Source: Candidatus Bathyarchaeota archaeon
Lineage (GTDB): Archaea; Thermoproteota; Bathyarchaeia; TCS64
DNA: 63,520 nucleotides
Direction of reading: 5' to 3'
Assembly: GCA_030601645.1 (NCBI GenBank)
Contig: JAUWBQ010000001.1
Span: 1-63,520 of the forward strand
A program made the position numbers and the translations under genes. Of the stretch, positions 55,944 to 62,696 are shown piece by piece. The notes below the pieces were generated by a model. That model was not told the origin of the DNA. It searched no databases and saw nothing but the letters and a program-made list of their open reading frames with translations. Positions within the stretch are counted from its first letter, which is position 1; the number at the start of each line of letters is the position of its first letter.

Positions 55944-56352
55944 TTACGCCTACGGTGAGTTTGCCTGTCCCCTTTGTGGCGTGATTGTAGACCTTGATCT
56001 TTACGTCTATCTGAGTTTCGGTAAGTTCCTCACCGGAGTCGTAGATCTTCTTCACCTGCTCGGTGCACCTCTCGGATATCTCGTCGAAGCTGAACATCCC
56101 GATATCCATCGCGGATGCCAAGGGGCACATGACCTCTTGAAACATCGCATGGAACTGCGCCTTCACCTCGTCGTCGGGCATGTTCTCATCGTAGAACTTG
56201 AAGATGTAGTAGCATTCCACGGTCCCGTCTGGCCGGGTGGGTGTCTTCCTCTTCATCTCGAAGACGGGCTTGCCTTCCTTGTTATTCATGACGAAGTTGG
56301 CATGCGTGAAGGTATACCCGGCATCCTCGAATGACGGTGTCTCCTTGCTCAT
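55924..56352 (-). CDS. Hypothetical protein
   Basis: 142 residues. AGYTFTHANFVMNNKEGKP, then VECYYIFKFYDENMPDDEV and QIDVKIKVYNHATKGTGKL: a beta-rich soluble protein. Ends in element E14. Unknown. Confidence 0.65.
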   Translation of the reverse strand: MSKETPSFEDAGYTFTHANFVMNNKEGKPVFEMKRKTPTRPDGTVECYYIFKFYDENMPDDEVKAQFHAMFQEVMCPLASAMDIGMFSFDEISERCTEQVKKIYDSGEELTETQIDVKIKVYNHATKGTGKLTVGVSTKPAL

Positions 56353-56358
56353 TCCTTA

Positions 56359-56553
56359 CTACTCCACAGGGCTCATGCCCCGCTCGGATGAGGTGGGATC
56401 GAGTATTTTATTTCCATATCCCCTGCACTCATCCGAGCAATATGGATCTCCGCATGCCATAACGTGTCGAGTTCCCTCTGCATCAATCCATTGCATCCCA
56501 ATCTTAATGTGGGCTTTGAGGCAGACTGGACAAATCACACCTACTTTACTCAT
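56359..56553 (-). CDS. Zinc protein
   Basis: 64 residues. ICPVCLKAHIKIGMQW and MACGDPYCSDECRGYG form a treble-clef or ribbon site. Leader of about 45 bases starts after the palindrome/TATA at 56.63 kb. Confidence 0.7.
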   Translation of the reverse strand: MSKVGVICPVCLKAHIKIGMQWIDAEGTRHVMACGDPYCSDECRGYGNKILDPTSSERGMSPVE

Positions 56554-56619
56554 GTCCCTTTCACCTTTGGGGTTGATTGCCGCGTTCCTCCTGCTCAGAT
56601 ATTAACCCTCTAGAGAGTT

Positions 56620-56645
56620 GTCTATAAATCTTGCCTATGGGCAAG
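56620..56645 (-). promoter_or_regulatory. Palindromic operator (one change) plus TATA box
   Basis: Minus strand: CTTGCCCATAGGCAAG then ATTTATAGAC, the same operator-TATA order and spacing as at 4147-4170. Transcription would start near 56598 and lead into the zinc-protein gene. Confidence 0.65.
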
Positions 56646-56749
56646 AAATCTAGAGAAGTCTATCCCCTCGACGAACTGGACGCGCTCTCCTCCCGCGAAC
56701 TCCGGCGGGTAGTAGAGAACGAACTTCTTCCTGGCTAATGTTTGTGCGC
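56646..56749. other. Intergenic region
   Basis: Between the operator and the gene ending at 56750. A 33-codon plus-strand frame begins at the ATG in the palindrome but has no support. Nothing else seen. Confidence 0.3.
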
Positions 56750-57160
56750 TCACTTCGCTTCCCACCAAACTCTACGCTCTCTAATGCTGATCCTAACCAG
56801 CTTGCCGTGCATCCACTCGAGGACGAAGCTCGGCCCGTAGGTCTTCATCAGTAAGAGCTGGGCCACGCCCTCCTTCACCACCAAACCTCCACACGCCTCG
56901 CATGTATCGGCCAGGTGCTTGTAGGCTTCCTCCATGCTCCAGTTTGCGTTGACCTCGTGCTCGCCTTCGCCTCCAATGACGATGTTGATCTCGCCGCTGC
57001 GCTGCAGCTTGAGGAGTCTGATCTTCGGGTCGCCCTCGACGTAGTGCTTGTACTTTCCATCGTCCAGGCAGCCCCACCTATTCGGTTCACCTGCGTCGCG
57101 GTGGTTACACGTTAGGCCGTAGATACAGGTCATGCACTTCGGTGTCGTCATTGCTTCCAC
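56750..57160 (-). CDS. Hypothetical zinc protein
   Basis: 136 residues. KCMTCIYGLTCNHRD near the start and DTCEACGGLVV near 95 give a metal site; alpha/beta elsewhere. Overlaps the upstream gene stop. Unknown. Confidence 0.65.
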   Translation of the reverse strand: MEAMTTPKCMTCIYGLTCNHRDAGEPNRWGCLDDGKYKHYVEGDPKIRLLKLQRSGEINIVIGGEGEHEVNANWSMEEAYKHLADTCEACGGLVVKEGVAQLLLMKTYGPSFVLEWMHGKLVRISIRERRVWWEAK

Positions 57161-57750
57161 ATCTCGTCGTCGGGGTTCTCACGTCGACACCCGCGTAAGC
57201 CGTGTCCCCCAGGCCATCTGACCTCGCAGGACTCCTTCCACTCGCAGTCGCCGGTGTCAGAACAGTGGGCGTCAAAGTAGTCTTGGAACTCTTTCTCGAA
57301 CTTCTTGTCCTGCTCCTGCCTCTCCTCCGTAGTCACCCAGAGGCCCTTGGCCACGCGCTCCTTGATCTGCTCAAGCCAGCGCTCGGCTCCCTGCTCCGGT
57401 GTGTCGAAGTCGAAGGTGCCCATCATCGTCACCGTTGAACCGTCCTTCTTCTTCAGGACGCAGTACTTGTCTGATATCGAGCTTCGGATATCCCAGTCGA
57501 TGTTGTACCCGGGCAGCTCATCCGCGGTCGGCTGTGGCTCGCCAGCGAGGGCGGCCGCCAACTGTCCGTGGGTTTGAGCCACCATCACTACGCCCTTCTG
57601 CTCTTTGACGACATGGAGGTAATAGCCCCAGATGTAGGGATAGCCATTATCGTTCAGAATGTAGTTGTCGTTGCCACCCTGCTCAATAGACCATGCTATG
57701 GTCTTCTTCAGCTCTTCTACCGTCGGATAGTCTGTCTGCACTTCTATCAT
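57148..57750 (-). CDS. Hypothetical protein
   Basis: 200 residues. NGYPYIWGYYLHVVKEQKG and FDTPEQGAERWLEQIKERV; C-terminal CSDTGDCEWKESCEVRW cluster of cysteines. Ends TRP-lysine. Preceded by element E15. Unknown. Confidence 0.65.
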   Translation of the reverse strand: MIEVQTDYPTVEELKKTIAWSIEQGGNDNYILNDNGYPYIWGYYLHVVKEQKGVVMVAQTHGQLAAALAGEPQPTADELPGYNIDWDIRSSISDKYCVLKKKDGSTVTMMGTFDFDTPEQGAERWLEQIKERVAKGLWVTTEERQEQDKKFEKEFQDYFDAHCSDTGDCEWKESCEVRWPGGHGLRGCRRENPDDEMWKQ

Positions 57751-57755
57751 TTTAT

Positions 57756-57794
57756 CGCCTGCTCATGCTTCAGGCGCCGGGGTTTGACCCCCGG
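57756..57794 (-). promoter_or_regulatory. T-arm/RBS hairpin element E15 (variant)
   Basis: CCGGGG-GTCAAA-CCCCGG then CGCCTG-AAGCATGAG-CAGGCG: both stems carry paired changes (extra G-C, and CGCC/GGCG). Confidence 0.7.
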
Positions 57795-57807
57795 GTACAG
57801 TGCATTA

Positions 57808-57936
57808 CTACTGTGTAATACTAGTTCTTATAGTCTCGAAGATCTCGCCAATAATCTTGATTATGACCATTGTTACTGCCATAATCGTTACTGTCTTAAT
57901 TAGTAGTTCTCCGAGATATACAATAGTTTCATCCAT
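57808..57936 (-). CDS. Single-span membrane microprotein
   Basis: 42 residues. Hydrophobic LLIKTVTIMAVTMVIIKIIG, one membrane span. ATG 57936 directly follows element E16 (GGTGAATAGAATG). Too short for the usual length cut. Confidence 0.65.
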   Translation of the reverse strand: MDETIVYLGELLIKTVTIMAVTMVIIKIIGEIFETIRTSITQ

Positions 57937-57942
57937 TCTATT

Positions 57943-57979
57943 CACCTGTTCGTACTCCAGGTGCCGGGTGTGACCCCGG
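57943..57979 (-). promoter_or_regulatory. T-arm/RBS hairpin element E16
   Basis: CCGGG-GTCACA-CCCGG then CACCTG-GAGTACGAA-CAGGTG, serving the membrane microprotein. Confidence 0.72.
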
Positions 57980-57980
57980 G

Positions 57981-58118
57981 TCAATCAGTGTCCGGCTCGG
58001 TCCCTGTTATCTCGATCTTGAACTCGCACTGATCGAACAACAGGTCATATAGCCTCTCGATGGCTCGCTCCTCATCATGGGCGTCTATCTTTCCCTTGAT
58101 GATGAAGAAGTGGTTCAT
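57981..58118 (-). CDS. Small hypothetical protein
   Basis: 45 residues from ATG 58118. NHFFIIKGKIDAHDEERA then ERLYDLLFDQCEFKIEI. Stop lies one base before E16. Unknown. Confidence 0.55.
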   Translation of the reverse strand: MNHFFIIKGKIDAHDEERAIERLYDLLFDQCEFKIEITGTEPDTD

Positions 58119-58119
58119 G

Positions 58120-58452
58120 TTATGCGTACTCCTTCCCCCACTCGGGCAGCGGGATCTTGTCCTCGTCGGGTGTCTCATCGTTCTGCTTATGCCCGCCCCG
58201 CTGATACCACTTCAGCCACGCCAGCGTGTTGGCGATGGCGGCGTCGATGACGTCGTTGCAGACTATACGTTCGCTTACATGGGGGCCCTCGACATACCAC
58301 TTGCGGTTGAGGCAGTGCCAGAACTCAACGATCATATTCCTCTCCGATATGGTTGGGTGCTGGATCTCCCCGATTATGGGGAAGCTCTTGTCAGTGTCGA
58401 ATAGGCCGTAGGCGAGGCTCCTCGCCACAGATCTCATATCCTGCCGGTTCAT
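58120..58452 (-). CDS. Hypothetical protein
   Basis: 110 residues. MNRQDMRSVARSLAYGLFD, FWHCLNRKWYVEGPHVSER, CNDVIDAAIANTLAWLKWY: helical, one domain. Unknown. Confidence 0.65.
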   Translation of the reverse strand: MNRQDMRSVARSLAYGLFDTDKSFPIIGEIQHPTISERNMIVEFWHCLNRKWYVEGPHVSERIVCNDVIDAAIANTLAWLKWYQRGGHKQNDETPDEDKIPLPEWGKEYA

Positions 58453-58707
58453 TTACTCCACCTTCCGGTAGATACCTATCATCCCGACGACATGGGTGTT
58501 GCCGTCCTCTTCATAGGCGTTTCTGGATTGGGCTTCGATGCCTTGGTTGCGCCAGTGCATTAGCCGGGCGTAGGCGTACTCCACATCCTCTTCATCTAGA
58601 AGTAGGCGTCCCCTTTCGCTGGGGTGTGCGTGGACGTTCTTATCGAACTCCCACTTGCCTCCGAACTCCTCCTCGAGCTCGCGAATCTTCTCCTCTTTCC
58701 TTGTCAT
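58453..58707 (-). CDS. Small hypothetical protein
   Basis: 84 residues from ATG 58707 (MTRKEEKIRELEEEFGG). Aromatic and acidic. Preceded by element E17. Unknown. Confidence 0.6.
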   Translation of the reverse strand: MTRKEEKIRELEEEFGGKWEFDKNVHAHPSERGRLLLDEEDVEYAYARLMHWRNQGIEAQSRNAYEEDGNTHVVGMIGIYRKVE

Positions 58708-58713
58708 TGGTTT

Positions 58714-58749
58714 CACCTGTTCATTCCAGGTGCCGGGTTATGAACCCGG
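58714..58749 (-). promoter_or_regulatory. T-arm/RBS hairpin element E17
   Basis: CCGGG-TTCATAA-CCCGG (7-base T-loop) then CACCTG-GAATGAA-CAGGTG and AAACCAATG. Confidence 0.75.
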
Positions 58750-58767
58750 GGATGTGCTTTCACCTGC

Positions 58768-59256
58768 TCATTGAGGGCAGTTCTGATGTGCTGGGACACA
58801 GCGGATCTCGTTTTCCTCAAATCCGGTCACGATCAGAACTATTTTGTCACCGATGCTGAAGGGCCTCTCACATATTGGACATTTTAGGCCTGTGAATAGA
58901 AGGTCCACGTTGTGGACTGTCCCGTAAAGATCTTCGCCGTGGATCTCTCCGTAAGGTGTGTGAGCGTCCCCGATGTTCGGGGGTGTCTCTGCTCCCATAG
59001 GCATCAGCGTGGATGTGTAGATGTTGTTTGCGGCCAGAAGGTAGGCGTACCCGGTGTGTCTGAGCAGGATGGATGAGCCTACAGCGTCAAGTTTGAGGTC
59101 GGCATTGTCCTTGGCCAGAATTTTCCAGCCGGACATCCCGGGCTCCACGTAGTAGCGCATCCAGTTTATCTCGTCGTTGAGTTCAGATATTGCATATCCT
59201 GACAAACCCGAAACGAGCAGCCCTGCAATCAGTAAGAATCCGGTTTTCATTTTCAT
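58768..59256 (-). CDS. Exported or membrane-anchored protein
   Basis: 162 residues. N-terminal hydrophobic stretch FLLIAGLLVSGLSGYAI acts as signal anchor. The rest is a beta domain with a late CPICERPFS ... RCVPAHQNCP group that could bind zinc outside or form disulfides. Preceded by element E18. Confidence 0.7.
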   Translation of the reverse strand: MKMKTGFLLIAGLLVSGLSGYAISELNDEINWMRYYVEPGMSGWKILAKDNADLKLDAVGSSILLRHTGYAYLLAANNIYTSTLMPMGAETPPNIGDAHTPYGEIHGEDLYGTVHNVDLLFTGLKCPICERPFSIGDKIVLIVTGFEENEIRCVPAHQNCPQ

Positions 59257-59266
59257 GTATCTTATT

Positions 59267-59300
59267 CACCTGTTCATTCCAGGTGTGTAGTTTGACCTAC
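59267..59300 (-). promoter_or_regulatory. T-arm/RBS hairpin element E18
   Basis: GTAG-GTCAAA-CTAC then CACCTG-GAATGAA-CAGGTG. The first stem has changed to AT-rich pairs but is still complementary. Confidence 0.7.
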
Positions 59301-59620
59301 TTCTTCCTGTCCACGAACCATGTTTTCTTTTTCCTCCCGCTCTTCCGGGTCTGGTCGTCCTCTATGTCGACCATCCTCTTATCCGGGTCGAAGCCTGACC
59401 GCCTGTCGTGCAGCCGCCCTGACCTGTGCCGTCTGAGCTTCCGCATCCCGAGATCCGTGCTCCGTATCCCCATGCGGTAGGGCACCCCATCCCGGGGACG
59501 AGGTTCAACCCCCACCCTGTGAAGGTAAGACTCCTCTGGTGGCGCACCACTAGATAGTTCCTTCGACTTGGGCTCCTTTCTTCTGAGGAGCCTACGGATT
59601 ACCCGCTTCAACCATTCCAT
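59297..59620 (-). CDS. Small basic protein
   Basis: 107 residues from ATG 59620, which overlaps the upstream stop. Begins MEWLKRVIRRLLRRKE and stays Arg/Lys-rich throughout (LRRHRSGRLHDRRS, SGRKKKTW). Likely nucleic-acid binding by charge. Confidence 0.6.
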   Translation of the reverse strand: MEWLKRVIRRLLRRKEPKSKELSSGAPPEESYLHRVGVEPRPRDGVPYRMGIRSTDLGMRKLRRHRSGRLHDRRSGFDPDKRMVDIEDDQTRKSGRKKKTWFVDRKK

Positions 59621-59808
59621 CAATGGCTCCTCCACCTGTACCTGCAGGTCGCGCAGATGTAAAACCTCTGGAGGAAAACCTGCCTCCAACTGTCATCGCA
59701 GCCGGGGCAGACGATCCTGTAGTACCCATCGGCCTCGTCCAGGACTTCTGCGTCCTCCCTCAGAATGTAGGCTGCTCTTCCGATGGCCCCATTATTCGAC
59801 CAGCCCAT
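59620..59808 (-). CDS. Zinc-ribbon protein
   Basis: 62 residues. YRIVCPGCDDSW and FYICATCRYRWRSH form one ribbon. Tryptophan-rich start (MGWSNNGAIG). Confidence 0.7.
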   Translation of the reverse strand: MGWSNNGAIGRAAYILREDAEVLDEADGYYRIVCPGCDDSWRQVFLQRFYICATCRYRWRSH

Positions 59809-60238
59809 CTAACTTCCCCCTCGCCTTAGCCAAGCCCTCCTGGAACTCCTCAGGCGTCAGCTTCCTCTTGCCGAGTCTCACCTTGGTCGCTATGATCTGC
59901 TTCGTGGCCTCGGCGAGTCGCATCGTGGGGCAGTTCTTATGGTTGAGGAGCTCGCACTCCTTGACGGAGCACTTGACCACCCCGTTCCCGTAGACCGAGA
60001 TGACGATGGGCCTCTTGGCTCCCTTGCAGATGCCTGGGAGCTCCCCGATGGGTTTGCGGAATGTGACGTCGAGCCGTGCCGCCTCCTTCAGCTCCTTCTC
60101 CTGGAAGCCCTCAAGTTTGGCCTTCCTCGTCTCCTCGGCCATCAGGCTCACGGCGCACAGCTCATCCGTGTTGGAGCTGCACTTCCTCTGGTACTTCTTA
60201 GTGTTCTCCGGGCCTCGACAGGTTATCACCCCGTGCAT
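59792..60238 (-). CDS. Zinc protein, real start possibly upstream
   Basis: 148 residues from ATG 60238. ITCRGP, RKCSSN, LCAVSL, then SVKECELLNHKNCPTMR form metal sites; helical C-terminus. The frame stays open to a CTG at 60302-60304 (adding LSFTDGRAYCEATDQTLTLR with two more cysteines), which completes the zinc pattern, so the start may be that CTG. Confidence 0.65.
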   Translation of the reverse strand: MHGVITCRGPENTKKYQRKCSSNTDELCAVSLMAEETRKAKLEGFQEKELKEAARLDVTFRKPIGELPGICKGAKRPIVISVYGNGVVKCSVKECELLNHKNCPTMRLAEATKQIIATKVRLGKRKLTPEEFQEGLAKARGKLDGLVE

Positions 60239-60290
60239 GTCGCAGCGGAGGGTGAGGGTCTGGTCGGTAGCCTCGCAGTAGGCTCTCCCA

Positions 60291-60665
60291 TCAGTGAACG
60301 ACAGCTTTCTTCGCCTTCTCTTCTCGTTTCTTCTTCAGCCTATCTGGGTGGATGCATGATACACCATGCCTAATCGGACTCATACCCAAGGAGAACTCGC
60401 ACTTGGGAGACTTCCAAGGATACCGCTTCGGGTGCCTCGTGATACAGCTGCCGTCAAGGGGGATCCACTTTTCATCTACCAATGGGCAGTCCTCCACGCA
60501 CTCGACTAGCTTGGCTATGGCTGGTGGCCCGCAGTTCGGACAGTAGGGTCCGACGTGGGGATCGCGCGACTTGTTGCCGAGCATTAGAGCGGCTGTGTAT
60601 CGTCTTATGACGCCAATCCCGCTGAGATCGGCTCCACACATCACACAGGTTTCTTTTCTTGGCAT
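60291..60665 (-). CDS. Zinc-binding protein
   Basis: 124 residues. TCVMCGADLSG and PYCPNCGPPAIA make a ribbon; later GSCITRH, PKCEFSL and SCIHPD add three cysteines. Lys/Glu-rich end. Preceded by element E19. Unknown. Confidence 0.68.
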   Translation of the reverse strand: MPRKETCVMCGADLSGIGVIRRYTAALMLGNKSRDPHVGPYCPNCGPPAIAKLVECVEDCPLVDEKWIPLDGSCITRHPKRYPWKSPKCEFSLGMSPIRHGVSCIHPDRLKKKREEKAKKAVVH

Positions 60666-60673
60666 GTTCGTTT

Positions 60674-60708
60674 CACCTGTTCATCCCAGGTGCCGGGTTT
60701 GACCCCGG
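60674..60708 (-). promoter_or_regulatory. T-arm/RBS hairpin element E19
   Basis: CCGGG-GTCAAA-CCCGG then CACCTG-GGATGAA-CAGGTG and AAACGAACATG. Confidence 0.75.
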
Positions 60709-60713
60709 GGAAA

Positions 60714-60938
60714 TTATCTCCTCCGCTTCATGCGGGATCTGATCTTACCCAGCTTCGTCGCTGACATCCCCCGCGTTGACACGAGTTCCTTCTCCTCCCC
60801 CTTCCAGCCGCATCTTCTACACGTATAGAAGACGACCGAGCGGTAGACCTTTCTCTCCCCTTCAGGTTCAACGCGCACATTCTCCTGTCTTCGCACGAAG
60901 CTCGTGGTATAACATTTTGGACAGCTATCCCTTGTCAT
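60714..60938 (-). CDS. TFIIS-type zinc-ribbon protein
   Basis: 74 residues from ATG 60938. SCPKCYTTSFVRRQ ... VVFYTCRRCGWKGEE is a C-terminal TFIIS/RPB9-like ribbon, and the tail is strongly basic (KIRSRMKRRR). It could act on RNA polymerase or DNA. Overlaps the upstream gene stop. Confidence 0.7.
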   Translation of the reverse strand: MTRDSCPKCYTTSFVRRQENVRVEPEGERKVYRSVVFYTCRRCGWKGEEKELVSTRGMSATKLGKIRSRMKRRR

Positions 60939-61117
60939 TTCAATCCCAACATTATGAGGTCCTGCTCTACCCACCGGGTTACCTTCTCTCGAACTAGGCT
61001 AAAAGCACCGTCGTGTGTCGTGTCCTCGTCGTCGAACTCGGCGGTCAATGTCACCGTGATGTTCTCGTAGGGGACGGTCTGCACCTTCCTCGAGTAGCTT
61101 ACTTCGAACTTTGCCAT
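60935..61117 (-). CDS. Small hypothetical protein
   Basis: 60 residues. FEVSYSRKVQTVPYENITV then FDDEDTTHDGAFSLVREKV: a small beta/alpha domain. Unknown. Confidence 0.6.
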   Translation of the reverse strand: MAKFEVSYSRKVQTVPYENITVTLTAEFDDEDTTHDGAFSLVREKVTRWVEQDLIMLGLK

Positions 61118-61118
61118 C

Positions 61119-61277
61119 TCACTGTTTCCCCTTCTCCCTCCTCAGCTTTTCCAGCGCAGCCTCCCTGACAAAAGCACTCACACCAGGCCAATATCCAAGC
61201 TCGTTCACGAGCTTCTGTACCTCGTCTGTGAGTCCCGTTGGGAGAGAAACTGTTCTATATTTGGCTTTCTTCCCCAT
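61119..61277 (-). CDS. Ribbon-helix-helix (CopG-type) regulator
   Basis: 52 residues. YRTVSLPTGLTDEVQKLVNE (ribbon strand and first helix) then GVSAFVREAALEKLRRE (second helix) is a standard RHH fold. ATG 61277 lies in CCCATGGG, similar to the palindrome core. Dimeric DNA binder, a candidate for the operator palindromes. Shorter than usual length limits. Confidence 0.75.
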   Translation of the reverse strand: MGKKAKYRTVSLPTGLTDEVQKLVNELGYWPGVSAFVREAALEKLRREKGKQ

Positions 61278-61305
61278 GGGCGTTTAACATTCTTCCTCAT
61301 GGTAT

Positions 61306-61746
61306 TTAGCTCCCATGGCAAGCCTCGAAATAGGTGACTGTGCAACCCCATTCCTTAGACAGCTTGACGAACTCCTCGACAGATACGTCGCTGAGGTTGG
61401 TGAGATACGCCAGAGACTGGAAGGTGGGATGCATGTACTTAACGCGGTCCAGCTCCTCCTCCCCGAGGGGGCCGAAGTCCTGCTCCACTTTGACTCCTCG
61501 CACTCCCTTCAAATCTGGGTTCACGAGGGGCTGGTGCAGAGCCCACTTCAAGAGCTTATCCTCGGGAACTGTTCGGCTGTCCACTATGGGCGTGCCTGGG
61601 GGGACGTGCTTCTCCCAACCGTCGTCACTGTGCCCGGTGATCCTGCCCGTTGAGGACACTGAGCCGTCCTCGCGGTGCTCGTTCGGCTTCTTCACCGTCC
61701 ACCCACCGTGGCCTATGGTGACCAGCACTCCGTTTGCCTCGTTCAT
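61306..61746 (-). CDS. Hypothetical protein
   Basis: 146 residues. GVLVTIGHGGWTVKKPNEH, acidic middle, LAYLTNLSDVSVEEFVKLS near the end. No motif. Coupled to the winged-helix gene upstream. Confidence 0.65.
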   Translation of the reverse strand: MNEANGVLVTIGHGGWTVKKPNEHREDGSVSSTGRITGHSDDGWEKHVPPGTPIVDSRTVPEDKLLKWALHQPLVNPDLKGVRGVKVEQDFGPLGEEELDRVKYMHPTFQSLAYLTNLSDVSVEEFVKLSKEWGCTVTYFEACHGS

Positions 61747-61748
61747 GT

Positions 61749-62015
61749 CTAGACCTCTAATAGGGGAGCCATCTCGCTCATGCTCTGGAGGGCGTCGTAC
61801 CTACGCAGAAACTCGAAGCCCCGCGGAGTCGTGAAGTAGAGGCCGCCTCTCCCACTTCCATCATAGGCGATGAATCCTGACTTGATCATCCGGGGCAGAT
61901 ACTTCCTGATCACCTTGAAGTTCAAGTTAGCCCGGTAGACAATGTACGTCTTCTTAGCTCCGTCTGCCGTGACCCGCAGTATGTCGGCTTCTATGTCGTT
62001 GCTGTTTCTTCTCAT
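61749..62015 (-). CDS. Archaeal winged-helix transcription regulator
   Basis: 88 residues from ATG 62015. DIEADILRVTADGAKKTYIV, NLNFKVIRKYLPRMIKSGFI, wing GSGRGGLYFTTPRGFEFL: the common archaeal PhiH1-repressor-like winged helix. Preceded by element E20. Confidence 0.82.
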   Translation of the reverse strand: MRRNSNDIEADILRVTADGAKKTYIVYRANLNFKVIRKYLPRMIKSGFIAYDGSGRGGLYFTTPRGFEFLRRYDALQSMSEMAPLLEV

Positions 62016-62021
62016 TTGTTT

Positions 62022-62056
62022 CACCTGCTCACTTCAGGTGCCCGGGTTTGAACCGG
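62022..62056 (-). promoter_or_regulatory. T-arm/RBS hairpin element E20
   Basis: CCGG-TTCAAAC-CCGG (7-base T-loop) then CACCTG-AAGTGAG-CAGGTG and AAACAAATG. Confidence 0.75.
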
Positions 62057-62060
62057 AGAA

Positions 62061-62396
62061 TCAGATATCTTTGCGCGTCCATCTGAGATCCTTGGGGATG
62101 TACGATTGTAACTGGGCTTCATTTCCGCATCCATGGCAGTGCTCATTGGGATCTAGGTTGCTCCGTGTTACCTCGCAGTCATCGCAGACATGCGTCTCAA
62201 CGATGAGCATGGGGTACTTGAGATCTTCTTGCACGACCTGGAGTGTCCTGATCGCCTCGTCCACGGCCTGTTCGAGGCGCTTCTGCATCTGCTCGGAGGT
62301 CAGCCTTCCGAATGGTGTGGCTGAGTCTCTGAGGCTGTTGGCGGTGACGTCGACGGTGTTAACCAGCTGGGTTAGCGTCGGCTTCTTCTCACTCAT
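62061..62396 (-). CDS. Zinc protein
   Basis: 111 residues. LIVETHVCDDCEVTRSNLD and HCHGCGNEAQL form a ribbon-like site; helical N-terminal half (QMQKRLEQAVDEAIRTLQ). Confidence 0.68.
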   Translation of the reverse strand: MSEKKPTLTQLVNTVDVTANSLRDSATPFGRLTSEQMQKRLEQAVDEAIRTLQVVQEDLKYPMLIVETHVCDDCEVTRSNLDPNEHCHGCGNEAQLQSYIPKDLRWTRKDI

Positions 62397-62655
62397 CGAA
62401 GCATCCCGCTTCCTTGCATGACTCGGTGGCTTCCAGATACTCCTCTAGTGTCAGTATCCTGATGTTGTGGCCATCGTGCCCCTCGTAGCGGTGTTTCTGG
62501 AAGTCGAAGATTGTCTCGCAGTCCTCACAGTAGCGCCACTTCAACCCTGCCTGGATGAGGCAGGGATGGCTGTCACAGGTCCTGTGGCAGCTGTCTGTCT
62601 TGCATCCCCACTTGTCGTCGACGCGCTTCATCAGCTCTTCCATTATGTTTTCCAC
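62389..62655 (-). CDS. Zinc protein
   Basis: 88 residues from GTG 62655 (AGGTGA five bases upstream). WGCKTDSCHRTCDSHPC and RYCEDCETIFDFQKHRYEG give two or three metal sites. Preceded by element E21. Confidence 0.65.
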   Translation of the reverse strand: MENIMEELMKRVDDKWGCKTDSCHRTCDSHPCLIQAGLKWRYCEDCETIFDFQKHRYEGHDGHNIRILTLEEYLEATESCKEAGCFDE

Positions 62656-62661
62656 TCTTTT

Positions 62662-62696
62662 CACCTGCTCATTTCAGGTGCTCAGTTTGACCTGAG
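62662..62696 (-). promoter_or_regulatory. T-arm/RBS hairpin element E21
   Basis: CTCAG-GTCAAA-CTGAG then CACCTG-AAATGAG-CAGGTG. First stem again changed with compensation. Confidence 0.75.

Noticed and set aside
56635..56737. 33-codon plus-strand ORF starting in the palindrome
   Set aside because: ATGGGC is part of the operator palindrome in all copies; the frame has no conserved partner at the other sites.
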